Origin: Aurelia coerulea
Taxonomy: Eukaryota > Cnidaria > Scyphozoa > Semaeostomeae > Ulmaridae
Length of the DNA: 64,000 nt
Assembly: GCA_039566865.1 (NCBI GenBank)
Contig: CM076952.1
Location: 13,226,501-13,290,500 of the forward strand
Direction of reading: 5' to 3'
Position 1 is the stretch's first letter. Each line of letters starts with the position of its first letter. Below the pieces are notes generated by a model. It did not search any database. It was not told where the DNA came from and saw only the letters and a list, made by a program, of their open reading frames with translations. Positions 11,516 to 24,123 of this stretch are shown piece by piece. The translations under genes were made by a program, and so were the position numbers.

Positions 11516-12082
11516 CAGGGGCGTCACCAGTCCAAAAATTCTGGGGTGGAAAAATATATGGGGGTCTGGAGGCGGAGCCCCCAGAAAAAATACTCCTGAC
11601 CACGCCCTTCAGACTCTCGGAAAATGTAGGAAACACCCTTTTTATTATTTTGATCACTTTCGATATTTTTGGAATAGCAACCATCTCAAGCAGCATTTTG
11701 TCGTAACAGTGGGAATTTTCGCACAACGAAAATCGAAACAGAAAAGATATCATGCACAAAACCCATTTTTTACATCAGCCTCCCATTGTCCTAGCAAAAT
11801 TTCAGGGTCCAAGTTTCTTGTAATGTAGGACTTTACTGCATCAATTTACGAGGAAGTGAAAGGTCTGATTTGAAGTTGAATTAAGGCTTTTCTCAAGATT
11901 TTCAATAGCGGAATTTAGAATTCAATTGGAAAAGCAGTTAGCACAAGACTTCCAAGTCAATAGAAATCTACCACCCCCCCCCCCCAGGTTTTTCTAACGG
12001 ATTTTGAGAAATTAGAAAATCAAGCTCTGAGAAAACTGGGGTGGACATGTCCACCCCAGTCAACCCCGTGGCGACGCCACTG
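11516..12082. mobile_element. hAT-type non-autonomous element, 567 bp
   Basis: The termini are CAGGGGCGTCACC and CAGTGGCGTCGCC (reverse complement of the right end). They are flanked by the perfect 8-bp duplication GGGTAAGG at 11508-11515 and 12083-12090. An 8-bp duplication with CAGNGGCG termini is the standard hAT signature. The interior has purine/pyrimidine tracts and no coding capacity. Confidence 0.88.
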
Positions 12083-12257
12083 GGGTAAGGCGATCTCGAA
12101 AGAGAGAGTGATAATTTCGGGAATGTTAAAACCATTCCCTCAAACCACGCATTGACCCAGGCATTGACCCCACTTGTCTTTGGTAAATCCCATGATCACA
12201 ACATTGCATCACAGAATGTGCATTTGTGTGCATTTGTTTTCTCGTATCATGCATGTG

Positions 12258-12776
12258 CACTCACCATTTTACAGGGCCGTAGGAAGCAGCTTCTGATTGG
12301 GGGATTGTTCTTAGAACAATAGAGAACAATACATCTAATTAATGCTTGTGGCGTGGCACCATTGTTTTCAAAATTATTGGGGGGCTTAACTCCCCTGCCC
12401 CCCCCCGCTTCTTATGGACCTGCATTTTTATAAGAAACAGCTCATAATAAACAGTAGGCTAAAATTTTCGAAAAATACTACCCCATCGCCTGTATCAAAA
12501 TGCTGAGAAACTTTCGTAATTTTCATTCAAAAATACTATTACTGTTGCTAAAAATGTACCGAGTCCAATTTTTGAGTGCCAATTATGTTATTACTTATTG
12601 TTTTAGATCTTATTAAATAGTTTGGAAGCCCTTCTAACAAAACGAAATTAATTCTACATTTTCAGTATTAAAAATTGAAAAAACCAACTTTTCAAACTTT
12701 AGTAGCGAAATGTCCTAAGATATAAGAAACTACCTAACGACCTCCGACCACAGTTTCTTATCGAAAAAGATGAGTG
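12258..12776. mobile_element. AAGAAAC-family TA-target element, interrupted
   Basis: The right end (TTTCTTATCGAAAAAGATGAGTG followed by TA) and the left end (CACTCACCATTTTA...TAAGAAACAG) match the termini of the 33675-35338 element, including the subterminal TAAGAAAC and CAGTAGGCT-like blocks. The left TIR is split by a hAT MITE at 12272-12422. The left TA has become TG. Non-coding. Confidence 0.7.
12272..12422. mobile_element. hAT-type MITE, 151 bp
   Basis: The termini are CAGGGCCGTAGGAAGC and CAGGTCCATAAGAAGC (right end reversed). The 8-bp flanks CCATTTTA and CATTTTTA are imperfect copies. It lies inside the left TIR of the 12258-12776 element, the deepest level of this nest. The interior GGGGGGCTTAACTCCCC is similar in style to the MITEs at 30919 and 40304. 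Confidence 0.7.
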
Positions 12777-13158
12777 TAACCCATATTTCAGAGATACATG
12801 TGACCAACTCCCCCTAATAATTTTCTGGGGGCACCATGGGCGCTAACGAAGTCCCTAAGTGTTACCTGCGTGCCTGATAAATTTGAACTCTAAGCGCTGA
12901 GATGAACTTGCAGCTGGAGGCTTAGCCGTCACGCCAAAGAGAGGGGAGGGCATTCCCCTACGGTCCGGTCTGTTAGGGTCCGGTCCTAGTGGTCCTGGGT
13001 CTGGTTATTCCGTTATGCCAGAAGTCCTGTCTCTTGAGAGGAAATCTACAATGAAACCAAATCAAAGTGACTTCTGATTCAAATTTAGGGTTATGATGTC
13101 TGAGTGCTGCTAATTGCTATTTTTGTCGCCCTTTATGCTCATCAGTTTACCAGATTAA

Positions 13159-16100
13159 AGGGGCTGTGCTGCGGGACAACGCGCGTGGCAAAATTTTGAA
13201 GACGTGAAAGTTGTTTGGGTGAAACACCAACTTGTCAATGGAAGATTTGTATTGTGAAATAGTGCTTCGAAATATCCGCTCGCATCGACCACAGAATGCA
13301 GTTTTTTAATGTATTTCTTGGTGCAAATATTACAGAAAGGATTTATCAATATATTTACTATACTATTTTGGATGAAGTCGGATGGAATTACCCGAGAAAA
13401 TGATAATGATTTGGACGACTGCGGCAGCCATTGGACAGAAACTTTACCGTAAGGTTTGGCAAAATCTCGCTACGGAATCTACCTCAGAGACAGGATTTTG
13501 TTAGCAGTGGCATTCTTTTAGATTGGCAGAACTGTTTCGAAATGATTCTGAGTTATCTCCTTTCCGTATTTCATTGGAATTCATCCGGAGAGAGGTATGC
13601 TTTTGAACTATTTTTGGCCATATTTGGTAACTACTTTAGGCCATATATTTGTTGACTGTTATATGGTTGTTGGGCCTACCACGGGGTGGTTTTGCTTTGA
13701 GATGTTACCACATAGAATACTCTACGAAAAGCATTAGATTGCCAGTTTAACTCAACACATATTTTTATTAACTGGAATTAGTTGCAAAGCCAGCTTTCAA
13801 AACACCAAACATCCCAGCAAAATACCCCAAAACTACTTGTTGGGCCTAACATAAACACTGCACTTAAAAACCATATTCCACCCCCACATATAAAGCTATG
13901 CAACATTATTATGCCTGTTCTGTTGTGATGAATTTTCTTGCCAGCCTTCTTTATTTTGTATCAAAACCTGGTTTAATTTTCCTGCTGTCAGTCAGTCCTG
14001 TGTGTGGTGAGCTCTCAGTCTCGATTCTTTCCTGAAAACTATAATAAAGTTTCCTTTTTACAAATCATGTGTATTCAATAACACTTTCTGCCCCTCCTTC
14101 CTCTATTTTCATAAAAGTACCACACGAGGATTGTTCTTGTCTGAAATAGTATAGGCTTTATCAACAACTGAGCTCTAAGACTATTACACCTTTTTTCTGT
14201 AGATTTAACTTGAAGAAACCAAAAAGTGCTGCCAGTAGAGGAGGCAATAGAGAGGAAGACAAAGGTATGTTTTATCATCTGCTTGTGGATAAAAATGTTA
14301 ATTACAGTACAGGAAAATATACCTTTTGAAATTTTCTGGACTAATAATGGTACTCTTGAAAGGAAACTAAATTTTTGATATTTCACTATACACCATGCTC
14401 CTGGTGTGCTGCTTAAACCTTCCCCTCTCCCTCAAAGGGGAAGACTTGCCAATCAATCTGTTGTGAGAAAGGTTCTGAAGATGTTTCTTCCAGACCCCTA
14501 CCTCCCAACCAAGAAATTTTCATGCCCAATCATTAACACCTCAAACAGTTTTTTGCACATTTGAATTCTGTCTCAATTGATATAAAAAAGGAGAACCAGC
14601 CCTTGTGTTATCAGAGTATGAATGAGAATTGATAAAGGAAAAGTTATACCCCATTTACACTTGCAATTTAACATGGTTTATACAAAGTTGGTGTATCTCT
14701 GTCAGGTCTCCTTTTTTTACTTTTTGATCGCTTAAACTTTTTGCATTGTTTACTTTTTAGGGCAGCAAGATGTGTCAGCACCAACAAAGAGCAAAGACAT
14801 TTACCAATTAGACCATACATGGGAGCGGCTGCAATGCTGAAAAAGCAAATGAAGATAAAACAAAACTTGTTGATGTTGAGAACATTTCTGAATGTTTGAT
14901 ATTGAACTCATCGCATTACAAGCTTCTTCTCGTTTTTCATCGTTCTCTTTTAGGACTCTCATTTGATGATGGAACATGTCTCTTTCAATTCCTACCCTGC
15001 CCATCCCCCACTGGGATACCCCTAGGTATTTGCGCAAAATATATTCCCCACCATGCCCTTTATATTTGAAGTAAATTTTTCCTGGTTCTGGGGTATTTGA
15101 CAACATCAGGATCTAATTATGCAGTTCAAGGTTAAACTGTAACTGAGAATATGGCATGTTGCAGCACTGGGCATTCACCAAAAAATTTCCTGCCTGCCTC
15201 TGGTATTTGTTCAAACAGTTCTGTTAACGCCCAGACTGTCTGGGGGAGGTCCCAGGCAGGAATTGAAGAGACATTAGAAACAGTTTTAAAGTAAATTTAT
15301 TTTTGGAACAATCAGGTCTACACAAATTATTTTGTTAGAAACTCAACTCTCGGATCACCAAAAAGTAAGGAACTCCAGTACTGGGATAATATAACTTTAG
15401 AAACTATTTATTTTGATAAAGGAAATCCTTAACATAGTTTTACTTTACTTTCACTTGTTTCCTGTATTATATTACTTGGGAAGTACTTGAGTAAAGTCTA
15501 AACATTGGAAAGGCTTTAAACAATTTTAATTTTGAGATGTTTGTTGATAGGGGCACAGGAAGTAAACATAAGACTTATGGAAACTGTAAGAAACTCTTGA
15601 GTCCTCAAAACCTGATAATTTTAAGAAACCTTCAGTACTGACCCAAATTCTTTGTTTGTTAGAAAAAAATATGTGTTTGGTTTATAGGTTGTCAGCCTCA
15701 AACAACTCAAATGGGCATATGAAAGGCCGTAAATGATTCAACATGACCAATTTTTTTTCAACAAAAATTAGCGCATTTCCAGGTCAGGCCTGGGCATAAA
15801 ACTTTTAGCAGGGGAGCAGTAAATTGTTCCTCTTGGTAATTTTCAAGTGAACTTTTCCTAATTGAATCCATAGAAGACCAAAGAACAATGATTTCAAACA
15901 GAGCAATTTTTCTCTTTGAACAGTTCAGAAGAGCAACTTTACAGCTCCCCTCTTGCATTTGAGGGGAGCCTCTGGATGGAGGGAAGCAAGAGCTATGGCT
16001 CCCCTTGAATTGCCAGACCTGAAGTTCTCCAGGTGATTTCCCTGTAAAACAGGCACAGGCAACAGGTGTGCCTCCCAGATCAAACTTTCAACAATACTTG

Positions 16101-16446
16101 ATGCTCCCTCCTTGCCCTGCACCCTGAGAGAGCCTGAGAGACGTAATTTAGGCCCATAACCTTATCCCAAATTCTGCCGCCGCTTCTACGGAAAACGAAG
16201 CGTCATTCTCATCTTCTGTTTCACTTGAATCAAGTTTTTTATCTTCGTCAAGACCAACAACATCGTACTAAATATCATCCATGACAAATAAGAAACCGCA
16301 AAATCCAATAACCGCTCTAATGTCAATCTGCTTCGAGCTTCGAAGCTGCATGACAACAGTCCGCCATTGATCATTGGTGTCATTTGATACGAAGCGCGCA
16401 TTGTCCCGCAAACGTGGTTTGTTTACAAAAATATGGCACAGCCCCT
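13159..16446. mobile_element. TTAA-target TIR element, 3.3 kb (piggyBac/Kolobok-like)
   Basis: AGGGGCTGTGC at 13159-13169 is matched in reverse at 16436-16446. TTAA lies immediately outside both ends (13155-13158, 16447-16450). A second shared block (TGCGGGACAA-GCGCG) lies just inside each end. TTAA duplication is typical of piggyBac and Kolobok. I find no transposase in the 3.3 kb, only short unconnected reading frames, so it is probably non-autonomous or too decayed. Confidence 0.75.
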
Positions 16447-16667
16447 TTAAGTCTATTTTCATTTTAGATTTCAATTTCCAAAACTCGAAGTTTAGGTTAA
16501 TTCTTATTGATATTTGTGGGTTTAAAGTACCAAATGATAAACAAAGAACAGTAATTAAAGCTGTTTTTCTTATCAAAACTTTTTACCGGAGAGTAGTGTT
16601 CATTGTTTCTCCTGCGGCCATAATGGGCGACGCTAGAAGAAAACGACGTTTTTACCCCCTTCTTTAA

Positions 16668-17587
16668 GGTTACTGTACCCCTTCAGGACGATAAAAAAGT
16701 TATCCGATCATTTTTTGGATTTTTAAATCATTGGATAGCACACATATCTACCAACAATTCCTTACAATTTCAAGGAATTTTACTTTATTTTTCAGCGAAT
16801 CATAAGCAATTTAAAATAAGGTCTTTTCAGCTAGGAAAATGCTATTTACATGACGAGGAATATTTGAGAACTAAAGGTTAAAGGTTTCAAGTGCCTTTGA
16901 TTTCCTGTTGAATGGATTTTGCGGTTATAATACCAATTATGTCCTTGTAAACTCTGCGCTAAATTACTCTGTTTACTCTTGTGGCCAGATTAATGTTAAT
17001 CAGTTACAACAGTGGAAATGTACGCTAAGAAACTGTTTCAGCGCTTTTCTCAAAATCAATTTTTCAGCAACCAATGGGTATTCATACAGCTCCCTGTACC
17101 CAACGGCTTGATCCAATTGGCTGAAATTTGGCAGACATAGAGAAAAAGCATAGGGGGGCCAAAGGGTGTCTCACTTTTGAGAAAAATTGCTTGGTCCAAA
17201 TTTAGCATTTGAATGAATCTCAAAACGAGGCCAGGGAGCGAGGGGCAAATTTTTTTTATTAATCATTCTGAAACTAAGGCAAGCAAAGAAAAATTTGAGA
17301 CACCCTTTGCTAGATTTTGAGGGTTTTAGAATGCAAAAATCTCATTGAGATTTAAATGAAACTTATCGGGGGGGGGGGACAAAGAGGTTCTAGAAGGGGG
17401 GAAGGTCCAATATTCACGTTTTCAGATGTATAACGCACAATTTTTGGATATTTGCATTCTTTTTGGCTTACAAATACTCCCCACTTAATGACGAATGGAA
17501 TGGTGTATAGTTTATACGTGTTATGTCGCGGGCGTGATAATCAAGAGAGAAAACACCGTGAGTGGTCACTTAAGGGGTACAGTAACT
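16668..17587. mobile_element. TTAA-target MITE, 920 bp
   Basis: The left terminus GGTTACTGTACCCCTTCAG and the right terminus, read in reverse, AGTTACTGTACCCCTTAAG are nearly identical. They are bordered by TTAA at 16664-16667 and 17588-17591. Its termini differ from those of 13159-16446, so it is a separate family. No coding capacity is seen; the interior includes G-rich runs. Confidence 0.75.
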
Positions 17588-17591
17588 TTAA

Positions 17592-18210
17592 AATCTTCTA
17601 AAATCAGTAGAAAGAGTTTAAGTAAAAATCAATACTCTGAGATCTTTTTCTCCATTAGTTGGTGATATAATCTGGCTATTTGGCTTTTTCATTAAATGGC
17701 GATTGAATGAAATTTAATCGCAATTAATGGAACGTGATGTTAGTTTCTTAGTCATTAAGGCTGTGTCCCGTGTGACCATGTCTAAAGCTTTATCTTTGTG
17801 ATAATATTGTTGAAAGTAACTTCTTCCGATTGTGCATGTCGGCTGCACGTGGAATGCCTGTTCTTCAAAGAAATATAAAAAGTAATACTGGCATGTTTAT
17901 CAGTTGTCTATAATCAAAGCAGCACGCTGGTTCGCATCAGAAGAGCGCAGATTATTTTTTCCGCACCCACCCTCCACCTATTGTTTCTGCTTCTTTTTTT
18001 CCACGGCCGTCGGTCGTGTGACAGGTGCATTGGTCCGGAAAAAGTTAAGTATTTTCAGTCCAATCACCGACCGTAAAAGTTGTTGTTGTATATTCCTGCT
18101 AGCAAATTCCGGGCAACTGCACTACTGGCCAATTTTCTAGCAAATATTTGTTTTGGCCTATTTCGATAAATCATCCAGATTTGCGCTGAAATATGTTTTG
18201 TCGCGTTTTT
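17592..18210. other. No feature recognised
   Basis: AT-rich sequence between two MITEs. I see no long reading frame, no convincing exon and no repeat ends. Confidence 0.3.
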
Positions 18211-18214
18211 ATCA

Positions 18215-18462
18215 TTGTTGGGGAGATGAAGTGCTGACCCTATTGTTTCGATACATTGTGTTTTAGCTTTGTTGATAGCGAATCGACGTTGGGGCTCACG
18301 TTGTCATGCGCATCGCTGCTTTTGTTTCTTCCCTTGTTTTCAACGGTCAAGCTAATTTGCATATTACATAAGTGAAGTACATGGTTACTACGCATGCGAT
18401 CTGGAGCCCTTTTTGGGGGATTCCTTGAGGCTCTGAACTAAGGCTGTTCGTATCCCCAACAA
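18215..18462. mobile_element. TTGTTGGGGA-family MITE, 248 bp
   Basis: Terminal TTGTTGGGGAGAT pairs with an inverted TTGTTGGGGATAC at the right end. Both sides carry the 4-bp flank ATCA (18211-18214, 18463-18466). A larger relative with the same termini and a different 4-bp duplication lies at 36310-36931; both contain an internal ACGCATGCG. Non-coding, superfamily unassigned. Confidence 0.75.
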
Positions 18463-18636
18463 ATCAGTTTCGGAACCGCACAGACAAACCCTTGTGATAG
18501 AAGATGTTTATTGTGGCTATATTATGTCAGTCATATTGGACATTGTAAACCTTGAGGGGTTTTGTCCTTTTATTTCATTATAATCATAGGAACCATTAAT
18601 TTCTCTTTTTGGATCTAACTCAGAACTTCGCGACGA

Positions 18637-18655
18637 CATGGGCATAATGGGCGAC
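18637..18655. repeat. Isolated relative of the 10683/16634 terminal repeat
   Basis: GGGCATAATGGGCGACAC matches the right end of the nested TIR element with two mismatches and the same orientation. No TA follows it. It may be a solo end or the true right terminus of a larger outer unit beginning at 10683. Confidence 0.4.
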
Positions 18656-18762
18656 ACCACTTTAGAATATCAATTACAACAGGAAATAAATCACAAATGA
18701 CAAAATTATACAACAGGATTAAATATAATTTTGTGTGGAGAGGAATTTCTTAAGGAGGAGCT

Positions 18763-21700
18763 TTTTTTTTTTTTTTTATATTCCATTATAAATTTTTTAC
18801 AAGACGAATTACTAATGACGCTACCTACTAATTACTCTACGAAACACTACAAGGACGATAATACCACGGGGAGCAATATACTATGACAACCCCGCGGTAA
18901 CTAATATAGAAAGAAATAAAAACTACTGGGTGAATCAGGAAAGATGTACCACCCGCCCGCAAAACCGCACCCCAAGAGCCACCCAACCGATTCGCACAAT
19001 TTCATAGAGATTTTAAACGACGTGTCAAAGAGGCTTAAACGAAAATTTTGTCCAGGCCTCGGTCGAGGATTTGAAAAAGAATTAGACGAATCGGATGTGT
19101 GACTCCCGCGCCACGACTCCCCGAGCAGGCAACACACCCCCCGACCCACCCATTACATAAAGATACACGTAATTTCTGCTAAGAAATAAATCAACCATAC
19201 GGAACTTTACATACAAGACACTTTACGAAGACATACTTGGTGGTTGGATGAGGTATGACTAGATATGATGCGGTCCTAATCGAATCGACCAGATATTTTG
19301 ATGAATTCTAGAGTCAATTCGAGAATATTTTTGTTAACGTCATTGGGAAGGTCTTTGTCACCATATAATAAAAGTTGCGTTAAGACCTCGTTTGGAATAT
19401 TAACATATCCAAGTGGTCGTAGTAATGCTAAGACTCGAACGAGAAGATTTCGGCGTTGAACCTCAAAGGAAGGGCAAAGCAACAAGAAGTGTTCCGTATT
19501 CTCTGTACCGTCGTTCGTAGGGCACATTGGGTTGATGGTATCCCTAAAATTATGCTTGAACTTGTGAAAGTTCAATTTGCTAAGACCAACCCTAAGTTGA
19601 GTAAGATAGGATAGTCCTACTGGATCGTGAATCCCAAAGACACATTTAGCAGGGGGGCGGATTATGGACAGTAGCCTTTTCTTAAAAATAGCAATGGTTG
19701 GTGCAAGTCTAATCTCTGGACATAGATCATTCCATTCAGACAAGCAATTGGGATAGAAGCTAGATTGAAATCTCTCAGTCCTTGCCCGAATTCGCCCAGT
19801 GACATCCTGTCTGCGAAGAGAATATTGCGACTGTTGAAGTTGCGGGATTGGATCCGTTGTATATGCGGGGGATAGGCTATTCATGATTTTGTAAAACAAA
19901 GTGAGGCGTCTACTCCACCTTCGGGAACTTAGTGACTCCCAACCGAGCTCTGCGTACAGCTTTTCCCGCGATGTTCCTCTCCATGCCCCTGTAACGGCTA
20001 GAGCTGCAGAATATTGGACGGACTCTAACTTTTCCATTAAATTTGGTAATATGGTATTGCCGCTGAATTCACATACTTTAGCCGGAATATGGTAGATAAC
20101 ATCTCCGTAATCTAGGTGGGGTCGCACATAGAGCTTAAATAATTCGTTAAGAGTATGCCTGGGCAGATACTTGGAGAGACATTTCAGCAGACCAATGCCC
20201 TTTCTTGTTTTAGATATAGCTGCTTTGATATGAGCGGAAAAAGAAAGCTTTGAGTCCAGGATAATTCCTAAATGTTTATGTTCTTCTACTTTCATCACTG
20301 GTATGTTATTAAAACGAATTACTGGATGGTGAATTTCAATTTTTTTCTTAGAAAATACCAATTCCACAGCTTGTTTTTGTGGATCTGGATTAAATGACAT
20401 CTTCCAATCATAGGCCCATTTTCTTATCAATTCTAAGTCATGGTTCATGTCAGTGGCTGCTATATTTGAGTCTTCTACTACGGTAAACAATGAAGTATCA
20501 TCAGCAAAAAGCTTAACATTGCACTTTAAGCCTGCAGTTAGATCGTTTATATATATAAGGAAAAACAAGGGTCCTAAAATAGAGCCCTGAGGCACTCCTG
20601 CTGAAATATCTCCCCAATTTGAACTCTGTCCATTCAGGACGGTCCGCTGTTTTCGGTCCTTGAGGAAACTTTTGATAAGGGAAAGAAGTTCGCCTGAGAC
20701 GCCGCATCGTTTTAGTTTATAAATTAAGCCGCCATGCCACACTCTGTCGAATGCTTTGGAAATGTCAAGATACACGGAACGAACATCAAGTGGGGGGTTG
20801 CAGTCAAATGCCTTGAAGATCGTATGCGTTATGGAAATTAATTGATTAACTGTAGAATCACCGGGACGAAAACCAGACTGATTCGGGTTAAGTAATTCAT
20901 TTGTAACAAGATGCGAGTACAAAGTGTCGTACATGAGCTTTTCCAGTACTTTCCCAAAAATTGGTAGAAGAGAAATTGGACGGTAGTTCCCCTTGACATT
21001 TTTTTCATTTTTCTTATGAACTGGCACTACATTTGCAAATTTCCAAATTTCGGGGAATACACCACGTCTCAAGCAATTTTTGAATATTATTTTAAGTGGA
21101 ATAACCAACGCAGCATCACCTAATTTTATCATTCTAACAGATATTTCATCCCAGCCATGTGCTTTATTAGGATTAAGTGACCTAATGATGTTCAAAATCT
21201 TTTCATCAGAAATGGGAAAATCACTTATTATAGAAGAAGTTGCTGGAGCATCTTGTGGAAGTTCACTACCTGTGTCAATCGTCGTACACTGAAGTATAAA
21301 ATAGTCATTAAATAACTGTGCCTTTTCAGTAAAGTCCGTTATAAATATCCCGTTCTCAAGAAGAGGTGGTATTATTGGAATCTTGGCCTTGTTTAGGACG
21401 GTGTTGATTAGGGACCAATATGTTTTACAAGAAGTCCCGGGGTTTGCTAAGGTATTTCCTGCCTTAAGGAAGTAATTTCGTTTGGCATCCTCAATCAGTT
21501 TCTTACCCTTGGATATCATTTTCTGTATTCCTTCTAGTTTGTCATTTGGCTGGCCCCTACTCACGAAATTTCTATAAGCATGATTCTTTTTCCTCAGAAA
21601 ATTTTTAACATTCTGGGTTATCCAAGGTGCTTCCTGAGGTCTAATCGTTTTAACTTTGTTGGGTATAAAATTGGTATAAATGTTTAGCAAAACTTCATTG

Positions 21701-22078
21701 AGAAGTTCAACTTGTTGATTAGGGCATGTCATGTTTTCAAGGTGCTCTTGCCAATGAAACATTTCAATGCTTTTCGTAATGGCGACAAAATCGGCCTTGT
21801 CATAATACCAAATCCTGCGTTTGTAGGGGGGTAGTTTTACATTTGAAACAGATAGTTTTCCATAAGCTATTTGATGATGACATAGTTCGTGTAGTGACGG
21901 ATGAACACCAGATTCGATAACGAGGTTAGGCTGATCAGTAAAGATCAAGTCAATACAGGATCTAGAATCACCCATGAAATGCGTTGGTTCTGAGATCAAC
22001 TGATGAAGGCCTAGATCAGTTGTTAACGACTCAAAATACTTTCCTTCATTATTTTCAATATCATCTTTCCACCAGGAG
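18763..22078 (-). mobile_element. LINE family A non-LTR retrotransposon, nearly complete
   Basis: The longest coding unit in the window: an uninterrupted minus-strand frame from about 22076 to 19276 (about 930 codons). The first 80 residues are the C-terminal end of an apurinic-type endonuclease (SSSWWKDD, then SRSCIDLIFTDQ, then HELCHHQ). A linker and the RT follow: NYRPISLLP, SGFRPGDST, YLDISKAFDRVWH, AGVPQGSILGP and catalytic FADDTS (20498-20509). The thumb then leads to a Cys/His block (MCPTNDG...EHFLLLC) and the ending FIKISGRFD-stop. The 3' untranslated region is about 500 bp and ends in a poly(A) tail, seen as T15 at about 18764-18778. The N-terminal endonuclease is missing at a 5' truncation, so the copy cannot be autonomous although its RT looks intact. 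Confidence 0.93.
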
Positions 22079-22139
22079 GAGCTCTCTCAATAGGTAGACT
22101 AATCAAGGAGAGAGCACCCCCTAAACTAAAAATTTCTTC
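22079..22139. other. Head-to-head junction of two truncated LINEs
   Basis: This 60-bp spacer lies between the 5' ends of the antisense family-A copy and the sense family-B copy. It contains GCTCTCTC (22081 region) and its inverted complement GAGAGAGC (22110 region), about 20 bp apart, which can form a small hairpin. Confidence 0.45.
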
Positions 22140-24072
22140 TTCAAATTATAAAGATATAAGGAGAGTAATAGAAATATTATACTGGTGGAGGATGGAGAAA
22201 TATTGTCAGATGACAAACGTATTAGTGAGTGCTTCAACGAGTACTTTATTAATATAACTGACACGCTTAACATCGTAGCGCAAGATACGTTAATTAACAT
22301 TAACACTTCTGAAGAACCAGTACTAAATGCCATCAGTAAATACGCTCAGCATCCCAGTATTCTACGCATAAGAGAGCACACTACCTCTCGCGAAACCTTT
22401 GAATTCACCCATGTAGATTCACTTGCTGTATTAAATGAAATAAATGCATTGAATACTGGGAAAAAGAGTAGTGGACCAGTGCCGGCAAGTATGCTTAAAT
22501 GTGCGTCAGGAGTTTGCTACGAGGAGATTACACGACATGTGAATAAATCACTTGAAATTAATACCTTTCCCAGTAACCTAAAAAAGTCTGATGTGACACC
22601 AGCCTTCAAAGCAGATGATTCGACTAGCAAGAAAAATTTTCGACCAATCAGTATACTGTCCACACTATCAAAAATATTTGAAAGGTTAATGTATTCTCAA
22701 ATGCTGCCTTTCATCAAGCCAATGTTGTCAAACCTATTGTGTGGTTTTAGGGAAGGGTATAGTACACAGCATGCTCTCTTAAGGCTAGTGGAAAGATGCA
22801 AAACATGCTTAGACGACAAAGGCGTAATAGGAATGGTACTAACAGACTTGTCAAAGACATATGACTGTCTCCCTTATGATCTCCTCGTAGCGAAACTTCA
22901 TGCATATGGCTTTGGCCTATCTAGCATTCAAATGACATATAGTTACTTAACATCAAGAAGACAGCGCGTAAAAATAAAATCAACATATAGCAGCTGGCTC
23001 AATGTTAAATCAGGTGTCCCGCAAGGATCCGTATTAGGTCCTTTGCTATTCAATATTTTCATCAATGACATCTTCTATGCAATAGAGGCTTCTGAGATCT
23101 GTAATTTTGCTGACGATAATACAATTTATGCATTATCTCATGACGTTGAATCAATGATTGCCAAACTATAAATTGATATCTATAATACACTAAAATGGTT
23201 TGACTCAAATTTTATGGTGGCAAATCCAACAAAGTTTCAGGTAATGTTTCTAGGTCTCAAAAATCACCAAAATTAATCCTTGGAAATCAATGGAGAACCT
23301 ATAACCACCTCCAAAGGGGTGAAACTACTTGATGTCACAATTGACTCAAAACTGAACTTCAACAGCCACGTGAAAGCTCTATGTCTGAAAGCCAGCCGAA
23401 AAGTGAGTGCATTTGCTAGAGTGGCTAACTATCTAAATCTCCAAAAAGCAAAATTATTGTACCAATCTTTTATTGCATCAACTTTCAAGTACTGCCCATT
23501 GATTTGGCTATTTTGCAGAAAAACGTCAAATAACAACATAGATAGCGTACACAAAAGAGCTCTGCAGATGCTACTTGACGATCATGAATCCACATTTGAA
23601 GTTTTGCTGGCAAAGAACAATGAAACAACTATTCACATCCAAAACCTTCGTGTGCTTATGCTTGAGATATACAAAACACTTAACTGTACCAATCCGTCCT
23701 TCATGCAGGAGTGTTTTGTTAGAAAGGACACCAAATATGACCTAAGGACGAAAGATTTATTACAAATCCCTGCAACGAAAAGTATTATGTTTGGCATTGA
23801 TTCTATTAAGTTTCGAGGCAGCCTCTTATGGAACAGCATGCCTGATTTAATAAAGAGCGCTTCATCAGCTGCTATATTTAAGAGAAACTTAAAAAATTGG
23901 AATGGAGACAAATGCCAGTGTAAAATTTGTAGATAATGATTATTAGTAAGTTGCATTACATTGTATTATAGGTTTATTTTTCTTGTAAATAGTTGGTATA
24001 AATTAGTTCACATTATTGTAACAATGTAGTGTAGAACTAGAGCTGATGATGAACCAACTTTAAATAAAATGA

Positions 24073-24123
<51 letters not shown>

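Larger units (their letters stand above)
10996..13021. mobile_element. 2.0-kb TIR element with 5-bp target duplication
   Basis: The ends are CTGGCATAACGGAATAACCAG (10996-11016) and its reverse complement (13001-13021). The identical 5-bp flank AAGTC lies at 10991-10995 and 13022-13026. A subterminal AGGACCGGACCCTAAC block is also inverted, with an extra 13 bp in the right arm. It is nested within 10683-16634 and itself hosts two further insertions. No transposase is recognised, and the superfamily is unassigned. Confidence 0.75.
10683..16634. mobile_element. TA-flanked TIR transposon, outermost shell of a nested stack
   Basis: GCGTCGCCCATTATGGCCG at 10683-10701 recurs as its exact reverse complement at 16616-16634. 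Each end is bordered by TA (10681-10682; 16635-16636), as in Tc1/mariner-type integration. Subtracting the two elements nested inside (10996-13021 and 13159-16446) leaves only about 0.63 kb, so the shell is a non-autonomous MITE. A second near-copy of the terminus follows directly at 10700-10717. A related end lies at 18637-18655, so alternative pairing is possible. No transposase is visible. Confidence 0.65.
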
